A DNA stretch of 45,654 bases, from positions 1-45,654 of the forward strand of contig JAUYPR010000055.1 in NCBI GenBank assembly GCA_030695785.1, in the 5' to 3' direction. Numbering within the stretch: position 1 is the first letter of the stretch; every line of letters starts with the position of its first letter. The translations under genes and the position numbers were made by a program. Shown here piece after piece: positions 1 to 7,973 of this stretch. The notes beneath the pieces are model-generated. The model ran no database searches and had not been told where the DNA came from. It was given only the letters and a program-made list of their open reading frames with translations. The DNA comes from a bacterium. Its GTDB lineage: Bacteria > Patescibacteriota > Microgenomatia > JAUYPR01.

Positions 1-2887
1 TGAGGAAATAGAATGGATTGTCTGGGATCACAATGGTTGGCTGAGGCACGGACAGAAAGGACACCCCAGTTGGCACGTACGGTTTTGGTTCCGGTGCACA
101 TTTCCCAAGCTCCCATCGGAAGATTGTCCCATCCTCCGTACACGTTGGGCGCGCATCATCGGGGAGGGGTGAACCAGGCTCCGGGTTTGGTACACAGTCT
201 TTTTGGCCAAACGAGTAATACGTCCCTTTGGTACACCGATATTGGTCAGGGTCATACACTGGATTATCGGTGTCACTCCAGACACAACCCCTTGGCGGCT
301 GATACGTTGATCCAGAAGGACACGCTTTCGCCCGTTTTTCACGCTCCTTGTCGCTAGATGGCGTTGGTTCAGGTGGAGGCACGGGGAACGGATCACCGAC
401 TGATGGAATTTGACATGCCGCTGATGACCACACCCAAGTAATGCCAGCTGGGCATGCCGGACGAAAATCTTCACTGGGTGCGTTTGCAGTTACAGCGACG
501 CATGCTTTGGCTCCAAACGACCAATAGAGCCCAGGTTTCTCGCACCGATACTGCTCAAAATCGTCAACGCGACGGCCGTTATCCTCCCACACACAGCCGA
601 CTTCGGATTGAAACAACGCACCAATCGGACACTCGTTCAAGACCACATCTGCCGGAGAAATAACTGGTGGAGCCGGAGTCGCACCCGGTGTTGCTTCTGG
701 CCCAAACTGACCGCCGTTTAAGGGCCGCGCAGATGCGGTTGCGGCAATCGCCTCATACACACGCACCAAATCTTCTCGACCAGCGAGATCTTCCGGACGG
801 ATAATACTTGTGTCGACCGTCTGAGTTAATGTTTGCAGTTGCGTTTCATACCCTGCTTTGGTTGCACGCAAGGTTGCGGTTTGCGCAAATTTCGTCTGCA
901 CTTCACGGAGCCGGTTCAATTCTTCGACCTTGCGTACCTCAACGAGTTGGTTGTAATCCTGTGGCGCGAAGACTGCCTGACTTTCATCCATCTTCTTTGC
1001 ATCCCCAGGAGGGAAAGTGCCTAGCTCGACCAGTTCACGAATCTTTTCCCGCACCTCTTCGCGCGTCCCCGCTTGCGTGATCGCATCCACTTCCTCGGCT
1101 AACACCAACCCCTGCGCTTTCAAATCCTGCAAACGGTCAGTCAGCGCCGGAGGCAACGGGGCTCGCTCCAACGCATCCGCGCAAACATCCATCGCATCTT
1201 CGGTCGCCTGCACCGCTTCAGCAAAGATTTGCGTGTTTTCGGTCGGCACAGGGAGGAGTCCTTTTTCAAAGACAATATTATGGCGCGACGCTTCAACCTC
1301 AAAATCCCTCGCCAATTCTTTCTTATCTGCATGCTCATCGCCCAAACTTTTCATCGTATCGGCAGCATTGTGCATCATGTCGCTGTATCGCTCGAGCGTT
1401 TGCTGATACACCGCGGCCCGTGCTTCATCGCCGACCAATGCAGTTGCTTCGCGCAACCGTTCTTCAGCGTGTTGCATGTGCAGCTCCGCACGGCGCGCCG
1501 GATCAAATGCCGTTGCTGTCTGCACTTGTTCCCCCACCTGTTTGAAGAAATAGAACGGATCACCAGGGAGGACACCTTTGTATTCCGTGATATACGGTGT
1601 TACAGACGGCGGGGCAGGAGTGGGTGTTGGTTCAGGCGAAGGCACAGGGGATGGAGACGGCGCTTCGTCCAAAGGACGATCAGCCGCTGGCTGAGGAGTC
1701 GGCGCGGGCGTTCCAGCCAAAGGCTGGTCAGCCGCTGGCTGAGGTGAAGGTGATGGCTTCGGCGTTGGAAGGGGCGCTGTCGGGTTCTCGGCTGCTGCCT
1801 CTGGGAGAAACTCCACGACTTCACTCTGTTGTTCAGGCGTAAATGGTGTAAGATCAACAGTCTTTGCTAGTTCATCTGCGCGGAGACTATATATATATGG
1901 CCGAATTTCGGGTGGCGGAGGGAGGTCTTTGTTTTCCCGGTTCTGCCATTCTTCAATAGACTTCCGCGCCTCATCGGTTGGTGGAGGGAGCGTTTGATAC
2001 GTCCGCAGTTCAGCAAACTGCAACACATTCATCGTCTGATCGTGGAAGTCTGGGTAGCGGGTCGCCACTGCCGTATCGAGATTCGCAACCTCTGCAACTG
2101 GGAACCTTCCAGATGTTGCCAGTCGTTCGAGCTCATCTCGTACATCGGCGCGGCTTCCGAATCCATATATTTTTTCGCTCTCCTCCGTCGTCAGCAGTCC
2201 TTGATCTTTCAGCGCCTGGATACTCACCGACAGGTCATCCGGAACAGCCGGCTGTCCAGTTGCATCCGCGACCGCGTCGAGCGCTTTCTCCGTTCCACTC
2301 ACAATATCTGTCCATGTCTCTGCAACGGCAGGCGGGGAAGCCAAAACAATGCTTTCCGCCACAACCGCGTGGGCGACGGCGGCATTTTCAACAACAGTGG
2401 AAAGTGTCGCAGCAGCGTCGGGGTTCGTGGTCGCGAGTGTTTGAAGATTCTCTGAAACTGTTCTCATGGTCTGCCGGTAGGCGACCGCGGCTTCGGCGGC
2501 ATACTGATGTTGACCCTGGTCAGTGAGAGTCTTCGCTTCCGACAACCGTTCTTCCGCGATAGACAAGCGCAGTTCTTCTTTTGCAACCGGGTCAAAGGTG
2601 AACGTCAGCTGCGTGTTTTCAATGAAATGCTCAAATGGAGAAAGCGGGTTCCCTGGAAAAATACCTGTTGCTGGTGGAATAGAAACCTCGGCAGGTAGCG
2701 TTGGTGTGGGAAGGTGCTCTAATGATGAAAACGATAAACCCAATACCTGCTGACTTTGATAGTATGGTCCCCAGTCATAATACGATCCGTTCGTGACAAG
2801 AGCCCCAACAGGGGTTGCGGCAACCAGCAAAGAAATGCTGGCGAGAATGGCACCAAAACGATAATGGGCTGGGCAAAACCCGGGCAT
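1..2887 (-). CDS. Large secreted multi-domain DUF5667 protein (partial, runs off left edge)
   Basis: An uninterrupted minus-strand frame of at least 962 codons begins at ATG 2887 and continues past base 1, so the C-terminus is missing. Residues 1-30 form a signal peptide. Residues about 75-190 and 438-560 are two DUF5667-type helical domains (NPLSPFEHFIE; GDPFYFFKQVGEQ, followed by AEERL helices), and a third begins at the edge (PDNPFYFL). A Pro/Ser/Thr-rich linker (about 380-430) carries two copies of an in-frame palindromic repeat. Around residues 753 and 856 are two similar four-Cys modules (GCVW, QYRC, SFG, CV). DUF5667 is a recurrent domain of unknown function in Patescibacteria. I infer an extracytoplasmic structural or wall-associated protein. 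Its start is fixed by a promoter ending six bases upstream. Confidence 0.85.
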   Translation of the reverse strand, partial: MPGFCPAHYRFGAILASISLLVAATPVGALVTNGSYYDWGPYYQSQQVLGLSFSSLEHLPTPTLPAEVSIPPATGIFPGNPLSPFEHFIENTQLTFTFDPVAKEELRLSIAEERLSEAKTLTDQGQHQYAAEAAVAYRQTMRTVSENLQTLATTNPDAAATLSTVVENAAVAHAVVAESIVLASPPAVAETWTDIVSGTEKALDAVADATGQPAVPDDLSVSIQALKDQGLLTTEESEKIYGFGSRADVRDELERLATSGRFPVAEVANLDTAVATRYPDFHDQTMNVLQFAELRTYQTLPPPTDEARKSIEEWQNRENKDLPPPPEIRPYIYSLRADELAKTVDLTPFTPEQQSEVVEFLPEAAAENPTAPLPTPKPSPSPQPAADQPLAGTPAPTPQPAADRPLDEAPSPSPVPSPEPTPTPAPPSVTPYITEYKGVLPGDPFYFFKQVGEQVQTATAFDPARRAELHMQHAEERLREATALVGDEARAAVYQQTLERYSDMMHNAADTMKSLGDEHADKKELARDFEVEASRHNIVFEKGLLPVPTENTQIFAEAVQATEDAMDVCADALERAPLPPALTDRLQDLKAQGLVLAEEVDAITQAGTREEVREKIRELVELGTFPPGDAKKMDESQAVFAPQDYNQLVEVRKVEELNRLREVQTKFAQTATLRATKAGYETQLQTLTQTVDTSIIRPEDLAGREDLVRVYEAIAATASARPLNGGQFGPEATPGATPAPPVISPADVVLNECPIGALFQSEVGCVWEDNGRRVDDFEQYRCEKPGLYWSFGAKACVAVTANAPSEDFRPACPAGITWVWSSAACQIPSVGDPFPVPPPEPTPSSDKEREKRAKACPSGSTYQPPRGCVWSDTDNPVYDPDQYRCTKGTYYSFGQKDCVPNPEPGSPLPDDARPTCTEDGTIFRWELGKCAPEPKPYVPTGVSFLSVPQPTIVIPDNPFYFL
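1668..1696 (-). repeat. In-frame palindromic coding repeat, diverged copy
   Basis: Read on the minus strand, this copy keeps CAGCCAGCGGCTGA but has GTCCTTTGGAC in place of AGCCTTTGGCT. The compensated change preserves the hairpin arms and encodes QPAADRPLD. It lies in the proline-rich linker of the left-edge protein, 16 bases from the next copy. Confidence 0.7.
1713..1744 (-). repeat. In-frame palindromic coding repeat
   Basis: Minus-strand reading encodes QPAADQPLAG. Two adjacent hairpins are visible: CAGCC-GCT-GGCTG and AGCC-AAA-GGCT. It matches the copy at 8101-8132 in an unrelated protein at 28 of 29 compared bases and in the same reading frame. Confidence 0.75.
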
Positions 2888-2893
2888 TTACTT

Positions 2894-2922
2894 AGTAAAG
2901 ACTATTTTATGGCCGTTGTCAA
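2894..2922 (-). promoter_or_regulatory. Promoter of the left-edge DUF5667 gene
   Basis: Minus strand: TTGACA (2917-2922), 17-base spacer, TTTACT (2894-2899), then six bases to ATG 2887. The expected transcript begins at or next to the start codon. The -35 box overlaps that of the divergent promoter in the heptamer TTGTCAA. Confidence 0.75.
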
Positions 2923-2944
2923 GTATCAACCTGGCGGGTACAAT
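2916..2944 (+). promoter_or_regulatory. Promoter of the cupredoxin/His-Cys gene
   Basis: TTGTCA (2916-2921), 17-base spacer, TACAAT (2939-2944), then six bases to ATG 2951. It shares its -35 heptamer with the opposing promoter, so the two probably compete for RNA polymerase. Confidence 0.75.
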
Positions 2945-2950
2945 GTCGGT

Positions 2951-4393
2951 ATGCGCATGTTCACATTTCTCATATTTCTTCTCGTGTTTTTATTTGTTGC
3001 GCCTGCTGCGTTCGCACACACAACAACCGTAACCGTCCGCATGACGCCGGACGGATTTTCCCCTGATGAAATTTCAGTTGACCAAGGCAGTACCTTGGTC
3101 TTTGTGAATACAGACACAACCGATCGCTGGCCAGCAAGTAACCCACACCCAGTGCACACGAATTACCTACAGTTTGACCCGAAACGCGCGGTCGCCCCAG
3201 GCGACTCGTGGTCGTTCACCACAGAAAGGGCAGGCGTCTTTCGCTTCCATGATCACCTATCTCCTCACAAACAGGGATTGTTAACTGTTGTTACTGAAGA
3301 AGGCACCGCGCCACCGCAAAAGCCATCCTTTATATATAATGTTATGTCCTTCGGCCATAATAGTATAGGGGCGTTCTTTGATTCAGTCAGAAAAAATATC
3401 GCGGCATTCTTTGCAACGTTTCAAAAACAATCTCCCCTTTCTCCAACCCCTCCTCCGACGATCGATACGACTGCATTCAGAAATCTTTCGGAAAGCGAAC
3501 AACAAGCATATATCCGCTCGCTCATAGACACGGTCGGAGGAAAAAAAGCGTGGATGTATCTAGTTGCGGCATTTACGGAAAAAGGCGCGGTGGTTCCGGC
3601 AGGCGGACGGGCGCATGATTTGGCGCATTTCATCGGTGAACAAGTCTATACAAAACAAGGCATGACCGGAATTTCGGTGTGCGAACCAAGCTTTGCCTAT
3701 GGGTGTTTCCATGGATTCACCGAAGGAGCGTTTGCAACCAGTTTGGAGAAACTGCCCGACGTTGCTGCCGCGTGTACGACCGTGGGGAAGGTAAACTCCG
3801 GCCCGTGGGCAAGCTGTATCCATGGAATCGGACACGGGATTGCAACGTTCGTGCGCGCGACTGATTTGCAAAAAGCGCTCGACGCGTGCACGAAACTGAC
3901 AGATGGAGCGTCATACTGTTACGACGGGGTATTTATGGAGTTTTCACTCAACGCGCCGCAAACATTCTATACTGCTCAAGACCCGTTGTATCCATGCAAT
4001 ACGCTTGAAGAAACGGTTCGGTCAGCCTGCGGCAGAAACCAGCCGGCCGTGATGCGGAACCGATTCAACCTGCCCTTTTTGAGTATGGTCGAGGCGTGTG
4101 CAAATAGTACAGACAACGACATTCGCTCCTCGTGCTTGGACGCAATAGGACTTCTTGTTGGACAAGAAGCTGCGGGGAATCTTTCCACCATCACATCCCG
4201 GTGCGGGCAGATTCCATCATTGGACATCCGCGCGATCTGTGTCACCGGAGCTTCGGTTGAAACGGTCTTCCAAAATTATTCAGGCTGGCGACAAGCCGCC
4301 CCTGCCGCCTGTGCCACGCTGCCCGATCCGTATACAAAGGATTGCACCACCCGCATACAGCAAACCATAAAGGATTACGGAGGAATAAAATGA
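2951..4393 (+). CDS. Secreted cupredoxin fused to an unrecognised His/Cys-rich (HG-motif) domain
   Basis: This is a 480-residue protein. The start at 2951 is chosen because it gives a clean signal peptide (residues 1-22) and sits six bases after a -10 box; longer in-frame starts would cover the promoter. Residues 23-115 resemble a cupredoxin with His-rich ligand loops (ASNPHPVH; FHDHLSPH) but without the usual Cys ligand. A linker leads to a domain (about 180-480) with 14 Cys and the motifs HDLAHFIGE (His222, His226), CFHGF (252-256), CIHGIGHG (289-296), CYDGVFME (323-330) and DPLYPC. The same motifs occur in the gene at 12621-13772. I do not recognise the second domain. Extracytoplasmic metal binding or redox chemistry is inferred from the Cys and His and from the nearby copper operon. 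Confidence 0.85.
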   Translation: MRMFTFLIFLLVFLFVAPAAFAHTTTVTVRMTPDGFSPDEISVDQGSTLVFVNTDTTDRWPASNPHPVHTNYLQFDPKRAVAPGDSWSFTTERAGVFRFHDHLSPHKQGLLTVVTEEGTAPPQKPSFIYNVMSFGHNSIGAFFDSVRKNIAAFFATFQKQSPLSPTPPPTIDTTAFRNLSESEQQAYIRSLIDTVGGKKAWMYLVAAFTEKGAVVPAGGRAHDLAHFIGEQVYTKQGMTGISVCEPSFAYGCFHGFTEGAFATSLEKLPDVAAACTTVGKVNSGPWASCIHGIGHGIATFVRATDLQKALDACTKLTDGASYCYDGVFMEFSLNAPQTFYTAQDPLYPCNTLEETVRSACGRNQPAVMRNRFNLPFLSMVEACANSTDNDIRSSCLDAIGLLVGQEAAGNLSTITSRCGQIPSLDIRAICVTGASVETVFQNYSGWRQAAPAACATLPDPYTKDCTTRIQQTIKDYGGIK

Positions 4394-4830
4394 AAGGAAA
4401 CAATAAGTTGTTGATTTTTGTCTTGGTGATCCTTTTAGTAATCGCTAGTTGGCAATTAATCAGAAGTTTTTCAAACTCGAGAAACAAACTTGATATGAAC
4501 ACCACAACAAGTCTCCCGAAAGAATTAGGTACTCGAAAAACTACACTATCACCTATAAGCGAAACTACAACTTCATCTGCACGTTTTATTACTCAGGAAG
4601 AAGCAGTTGAAAAAGTATCTCAACTCCCTGAAGTGAAAGAAAAAACTGCTGAATGGTTTCGACTAGGAGCAACGAAAGTAGGATTTATGGCTTTTGAGGA
4701 TATGGACGAAAACGGTGAATGGACATCATGGCGAGTCCAGTTTTATGAAGACAAACCGACGCATATCACGACAATTGACTGGTACAGGGTAGATGCAGTA
4801 ACTGGTGAGGTAAAAAAGGAATCAACTTAA
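4390..4830 (+). CDS. Small membrane-anchored protein, PepSY-like C-terminus
   Basis: This is a 146-residue protein whose ATG overlaps the upstream stop as ATGA, implying translational coupling to the cupredoxin/His-Cys gene. Residues 7-24 are a hydrophobic anchor, followed by a Ser/Thr-rich linker. The C-terminal 80 residues start with ITQEEAVEKVSQLPEV and end with YRVDAVTGEVKKE, which resembles the helix plus beta-hairpin pattern of PepSY-type domains. The domain probably faces the outside. The coupling suggests a shared role with the upstream protein. The PepSY assignment is tentative. Confidence 0.65.
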   Translation: MKGNNKLLIFVLVILLVIASWQLIRSFSNSRNKLDMNTTTSLPKELGTRKTTLSPISETTTSSARFITQEEAVEKVSQLPEVKEKTAEWFRLGATKVGFMAFEDMDENGEWTSWRVQFYEDKPTHITTIDWYRVDAVTGEVKKEST

Positions 4831-4849
4831 ATTATAGTACTTCCCCAAT

Positions 4850-5428
4850 TCACTGTTTGTATCTCTGCCGAAATAAATCAACCGACTCAAAACCATCCCC
4901 CATCTCCCTGAAAAATACATCTGTTTGCCCGTCAAAACGAACCTGAGATACATATTTCCTGGGAATATTAATGCGCATCTCTGTCTTAGCTGCCCCGCCA
5001 TCAAGAACAACCACAACCTCTTCTTGACTCCATTCTTTTACAGTAAATTCATTTTTGTATGTAACTAACCCTATAAAACCACTAGGAAACTTTTTTGAAT
5101 CTTCTGTTAAAAACCTCGCTCCAACTTCCTCACATAACATTTTTGTTCTATCGCATCGTATCTCAATGGTATGCATTGGGTTTTTATATGCATAATTAAA
5201 ATCAGTATTCTTGTCCAACCAGCTTCCTTCTATATAAATAGAATCAGCACCGCTTTGAAATGACATTGGTGGGAGAAAAATGGAGTTTAGCTTAATCAGA
5301 GTAAATTCTCGGAACAATAAGGTCGCGAGTAAGGCGTTGACAAGCAAACTTGCCAATAAAACTTTCTTTATGGTGAGCCTGCTAACAATATTTTTTGCAA
5401 CATTTTTGAACATCCGACCCTCAATCAT
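4850..5428 (-). CDS. Unrecognised single-pass membrane protein
   Basis: This is a 192-residue protein. A hydrophobic segment at about residues 22-42 follows a basic N-terminus, so the rest is probably outside the membrane. The outer part is mainly beta-prone, with two Cys (IRCDRTKMLCEE). The start at 5428 overlaps the upstream stop by eight bases; the alternative Met at residue 6 (5413) would still retain the membrane segment. It is the second gene of a two-gene minus-strand operon. No family recognised. The pair is more AT-rich than its neighbours. Confidence 0.6.
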   Translation of the reverse strand: MIEGRMFKNVAKNIVSRLTIKKVLLASLLVNALLATLLFREFTLIKLNSIFLPPMSFQSGADSIYIEGSWLDKNTDFNYAYKNPMHTIEIRCDRTKMLCEEVGARFLTEDSKKFPSGFIGLVTYKNEFTVKEWSQEEVVVVLDGGAAKTEMRINIPRKYVSQVRFDGQTDVFFREMGDGFESVDLFRQRYKQ

Positions 5429-5933
5429 TTTTCGATCCTTCCATAATCACTGAATGGACAAAAATAAAACATATTCCGATTGCCACTATCGTTAAAACGG
5501 TGATTATCGTTAAGGAAAACAAAATAGTTTCAACTTGATTGAAAACTACAATTTTGTTTGCTAAGAGCAACAGTATCAATGCTAAAACCGAAAGGACAAA
5601 GTAGAGGAGAAAAAATAAATTTTGAATCATACGGTTCCCCAATCTAAGTACTCTTTCTTTCTTATACTGACCAAACACTTTTTCTAAAAAATACTCAGCG
5701 GTTGCCTTTATACTAACAACGTCTTCGTTGTGAGACTTTATGGTTTTTTCCACTGTAGAACCATCACTTGTTGTTGTTTTTTCAAGAGAAGAATCTCTCT
5801 CGTGGATTATTCTAGACTCTCCCAGCGCTTCATGGATCATTTTCCCTATGGCTATATACTCATTAGAAACAGAAATAGATTCTTCTGTTGTGTGTAAGTC
5901 TTTATCTTCTTTTGCAAGTCCAATCTTAATCAT
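5421..5933 (-). CDS. Unrecognised protein with two C-terminal membrane helices
   Basis: This is a 170-residue protein. The first 95 residues are soluble and charged, with a predicted helical segment (SISVSNEYIAIGKMIHEAL). Two strongly hydrophobic helices follow at about 106-128 and 136-160. It is the first gene of an operon with the 192-residue membrane protein. An extended -10 (TGATAGAAT, 5975-5983 on the minus strand) lies about 40 bases upstream. No Shine-Dalgarno sequence is visible. Function unknown. Confidence 0.6.
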   Translation of the reverse strand: MIKIGLAKEDKDLHTTEESISVSNEYIAIGKMIHEALGESRIIHERDSSLEKTTTSDGSTVEKTIKSHNEDVVSIKATAEYFLEKVFGQYKKERVLRLGNRMIQNLFFLLYFVLSVLALILLLLANKIVVFNQVETILFSLTIITVLTIVAIGICFIFVHSVIMEGSKND

Positions 5934-6188
5934 ATTTTTTGACGTATGTTTTCATTAAACATTTACCCATCCCTATTCTATCAGAAAACTATTGCCGAAT
6001 CTCAAGAAGAAAGTAGTCGCATTACGAGGAGAATACGCCCTTATGGATATACTCCCCCATGAGTGATTAACAGAGAATGTTGAGCGCGTGTTACCGATGC
6101 ATCTTAAGCCTACTCAGTTTTTAAGTCATTAATCACAAAAGCTCCAAAGAAATAACATCTAGTAGAAATATGGTATGATTTTGTTGAT
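5934..6188. other. Intergenic region between divergent operons
   Basis: It holds the minus-strand extended -10 at 5975-5983 and, at the right end, TGGTATGAT (6171-6179), an extended -10 for the PIN antitoxin gene nine bases before its ATG. No RNA gene or repeat is seen in the middle. Confidence 0.5.
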
Positions 6189-6374
6189 ATGTCTAATTTT
6201 CCTCATGTCCCACGACCTCATATTTCGAAAGATGACACCTTGCCAATGCGCCCAAGGAAAATAGATCTCGCGAAAATCATTGCCACGAGTACGAGGTTAA
6301 TAAAACAGAATAAGAAGTTAGAGGAAAAGTTTCGATCTACAATTGAGAGGCCTATCTACAATACCGGCGCATGA
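6189..6374 (+). CDS. Putative antitoxin of a PIN-domain pair
   Basis: This is a 61-residue basic protein with no recognised fold. It is called an antitoxin only by position: it lies immediately upstream of, and overlaps by ATGA, a PIN-type gene. The N-terminus is proline-rich, and the C-terminal half is a likely helix (TSTRLIKQNKKLEEKF). Its ATG lies nine bases after an extended -10 (TGGTATGAT), so the transcript leader is very short or absent. Confidence 0.6.
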   Translation: MSNFPHVPRPHISKDDTLPMRPRKIDLAKIIATSTRLIKQNKKLEEKFRSTIERPIYNTGA

Positions 6375-6931
6375 ATTTTTTCTATGCACTCACTCCCCCA
6401 GATTGTTTACATGGACAACACGTATATCTCGATGGAGACTTTCTTGGGATGCTATTTAGCGATGGCCAAATATTTCAAAAGTGCATCTCTATTCTTTCAA
6501 AGAGCCCTCTGCTCATCGATCCGCTCGTCGAAATTGAATTTCTTCGAGACATTTTCCTCCCTGAGCAGTTCAAAATAAAAAATGCCTTTATCTCACAACC
6601 AATCTTTCTCCCTTTAGCGCGCAGTCAAGAAATCTTTCTTAAAATTCTTGAAAACGTTCTTGTCCTGTCAAAAATTTACGCCCACCAAAATAAAAGTAAG
6701 GGTGTAAGCTTCGTTGATCTGTTTTTGGCGGCGACACTCATGAAACAACCACAATCTTTATTGATCACTGGGAATAAGAAACATTTTCCTTCTACCCTTT
6801 TTGATACGTTAGGCGTTATTAACATTCAGCAAGGTGACGATTTGTTTAAGGCTTTCTTTATTGTAAAATTTAACGAAACTGCCTTTCAACAGGCTTCTTT
6901 AAAGTTAAAGCGCGTGAGCAATCCGATATAA
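6371..6931 (+). CDS. PIN-domain ribonuclease-like protein, probable toxin
   Basis: This is a 186-residue protein with the order of acidic motifs expected for PIN nucleases: YLDGDFLG near the N-terminus, VEIEFL, SFVDLFLAAT, then LITGNKKHF. PIN toxins cleave RNA using a cluster of three or four acidic residues that binds magnesium or manganese. The last motif has Asn where most PIN domains have Asp (TGN rather than TGD or TRD), which could weaken metal binding. It is coupled by ATGA overlap to the small upstream gene. It is longer than typical VapC (about 130-140 residues). A housekeeping PIN protein is possible but less likely given the pairing. Confidence 0.7.
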   Translation: MNFFYALTPPDCLHGQHVYLDGDFLGMLFSDGQIFQKCISILSKSPLLIDPLVEIEFLRDIFLPEQFKIKNAFISQPIFLPLARSQEIFLKILENVLVLSKIYAHQNKSKGVSFVDLFLAATLMKQPQSLLITGNKKHFPSTLFDTLGVINIQQGDDLFKAFFIVKFNETAFQQASLKLKRVSNPI

Positions 6932-6939
6932 TCTCCTTC

Positions 6940-6968
6940 TTGACAAACGTGGATGTTTGCGGTAACAT
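6940..6968 (+). promoter_or_regulatory. Promoter of the metal operon
   Basis: TTGACA (6940-6945), 17-base spacer, TAACAT (6963-6968). The -10 box runs into the left arm of the palindrome that follows, so repressor and polymerase should exclude each other. Confidence 0.8.
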
Positions 6969-6988
6969 ATTCGAAATATCGAATATGT
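6965..6988 (+). promoter_or_regulatory. Palindromic operator for the ArsR-family regulator
   Basis: A perfect inverted repeat with 10-base arms (ACATATTCGA / TCGAATATGT) around AATA. It covers the -10 box, the transcription start and the ATG at 6985. Size and AT-rich symmetry fit ArsR/SmtB operators. Autorepression is inferred. Confidence 0.75.
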
Positions 6989-7479
6989 ATGAAAAAGTGT
7001 TCCGACTCCACGCACAGCTTCTCCAGGCGCTTGCCCACCCAAAGCGATTGGAAATTCTCCAGCTCCTCCGCAATAAGGAGTTATCGGTGAGTGATATCCA
7101 AACCATGCTCTCGCTCCCCCAGGCGAATTTAAGCCAACACCTCCAGATTCTCCGTGCAGCGGGCGTTGTGGAAACGCGTAAAAACGGGAAGCAAATCTAC
7201 TATCATCTCTCTCACCTAAATTTCGCAGAGGCCAGTGACCGCATCCGGGAAATCCTTATTGAGCGACACAAAGATAGCCCGCTGGCAGACGAATTCACCA
7301 CATCCATGACCGATCTCGTCCCACTCGCGCTTGACCCGGTGTGCGGCATGCGGCTCTCACCGAAAACCGCCTCATTCGCCGCCAAATACAATGGCCGGGC
7401 GTCCTATTTTTGTGCATCGCGCTGTCACGACCGTTTCCTCAAACATCCGGAAAAATACAGTCAAAAGGACAACCAATGA
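6985..7479 (+). CDS. ArsR-family repressor with C-terminal YHS metal-binding domain
   Basis: This is a 164-residue protein. The start at 6985 is preferred over an in-frame TTG at 6940, which is the -35 box. Residues 8-90 are a winged-helix ArsR/SmtB domain (LAHPKRLEILQLL; LSQHLQILRAAGVVETRK; YYHL). The usual metal-sensing ELCVCDL segment reads ELSVSDI here, so that site lacks both Cys. Residues 116-157 are a YHS domain (DPVCGM, then YFCASRC; Cys120, 143, 147), which probably supplies the sensor site. It is the first gene of an operon ending in a CopB-type ATPase, so derepression by copper, silver or a similar ion is likely. It overlaps the next gene by ATGA. Confidence 0.85.
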   Translation: MYEKVFRLHAQLLQALAHPKRLEILQLLRNKELSVSDIQTMLSLPQANLSQHLQILRAAGVVETRKNGKQIYYHLSHLNFAEASDRIREILIERHKDSPLADEFTTSMTDLVPLALDPVCGMRLSPKTASFAAKYNGRASYFCASRCHDRFLKHPEKYSQKDNQ

Positions 7480-7970
7480 AAGGAGTACACGTCCTGATCG
7501 CTATTGTGGGCGGGTCGGTTCTTCTTCTCGTTCTTGGAATCTTTCTGACGATGGACCGATCCAAACCGCAAGTTTTGTCTGCAAACGCTGAAGCAAAAGT
7601 GGTCACGCCAACGACAAACTATGACTGGGGGGAGATTCGTATGGACAATGGCAAGGTTGAAGCACGCTTCCCCATCAAAAATGAGGGCACGCAACCGCTT
7701 GTGCTTTCCGAAGCTCAAACCTCGTGCATGTGCACGACCGCGACATTGAGTTTTCAAGGGAAAACCTCTCCACCATTTGGCATGCACGCCAAGTCTGCCT
7801 ACACCCTTCAAGTTCCTCCTGGACAGGAGGCGGAACTCTCCGTTATCTTTGACCCTGCGTTCCACGGCCCGAACGGAGTCGGACAGATCGACCGGCAAGT
7901 CACCATGGCTACGAACGATCCCCTAAAACCCGAGCTCACATTTTTTCTCAAAGCGCTCGTCACGAGGTAA
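7476..7970 (+). CDS. DUF1573 family membrane-anchored protein
   Basis: This is a 164-residue protein starting in an ATGA overlap with the regulator. Residues 5-25 form an N-terminal anchor, and the rest is a beta-sandwich-like DUF1573 domain (IKNEGTQPLVLSEAQTSC, then CTTATL; later VPPGQEAELSVIFDP). The two close Cys (TSCMCTT) are a family hallmark. DUF1573 proteins are extracytoplasmic with no defined role. Here the operon context suggests copper binding or delivery outside the membrane. Start chosen for the overlap and the anchor. Confidence 0.8.
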   Translation: MKGVHVLIAIVGGSVLLLVLGIFLTMDRSKPQVLSANAEAKVVTPTTNYDWGEIRMDNGKVEARFPIKNEGTQPLVLSEAQTSCMCTTATLSFQGKTSPPFGMHAKSAYTLQVPPGQEAELSVIFDPAFHGPNGVGQIDRQVTMATNDPLKPELTFFLKALVTR

Positions 7971-7973
7971 TAT

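Noticed and set aside
13..2753. Several plus-strand open frames of 60-180 codons across the left end
   Set aside because: They lie opposite one continuous minus-strand frame with a signal peptide, recognisable domains and a promoter. Their translations are low-complexity and lack family patterns.
2756..2950. A longer N-terminus for the cupredoxin gene
   Set aside because: It would cover the promoter and overlap the start of the divergent gene; the signal peptide begins at 2951.
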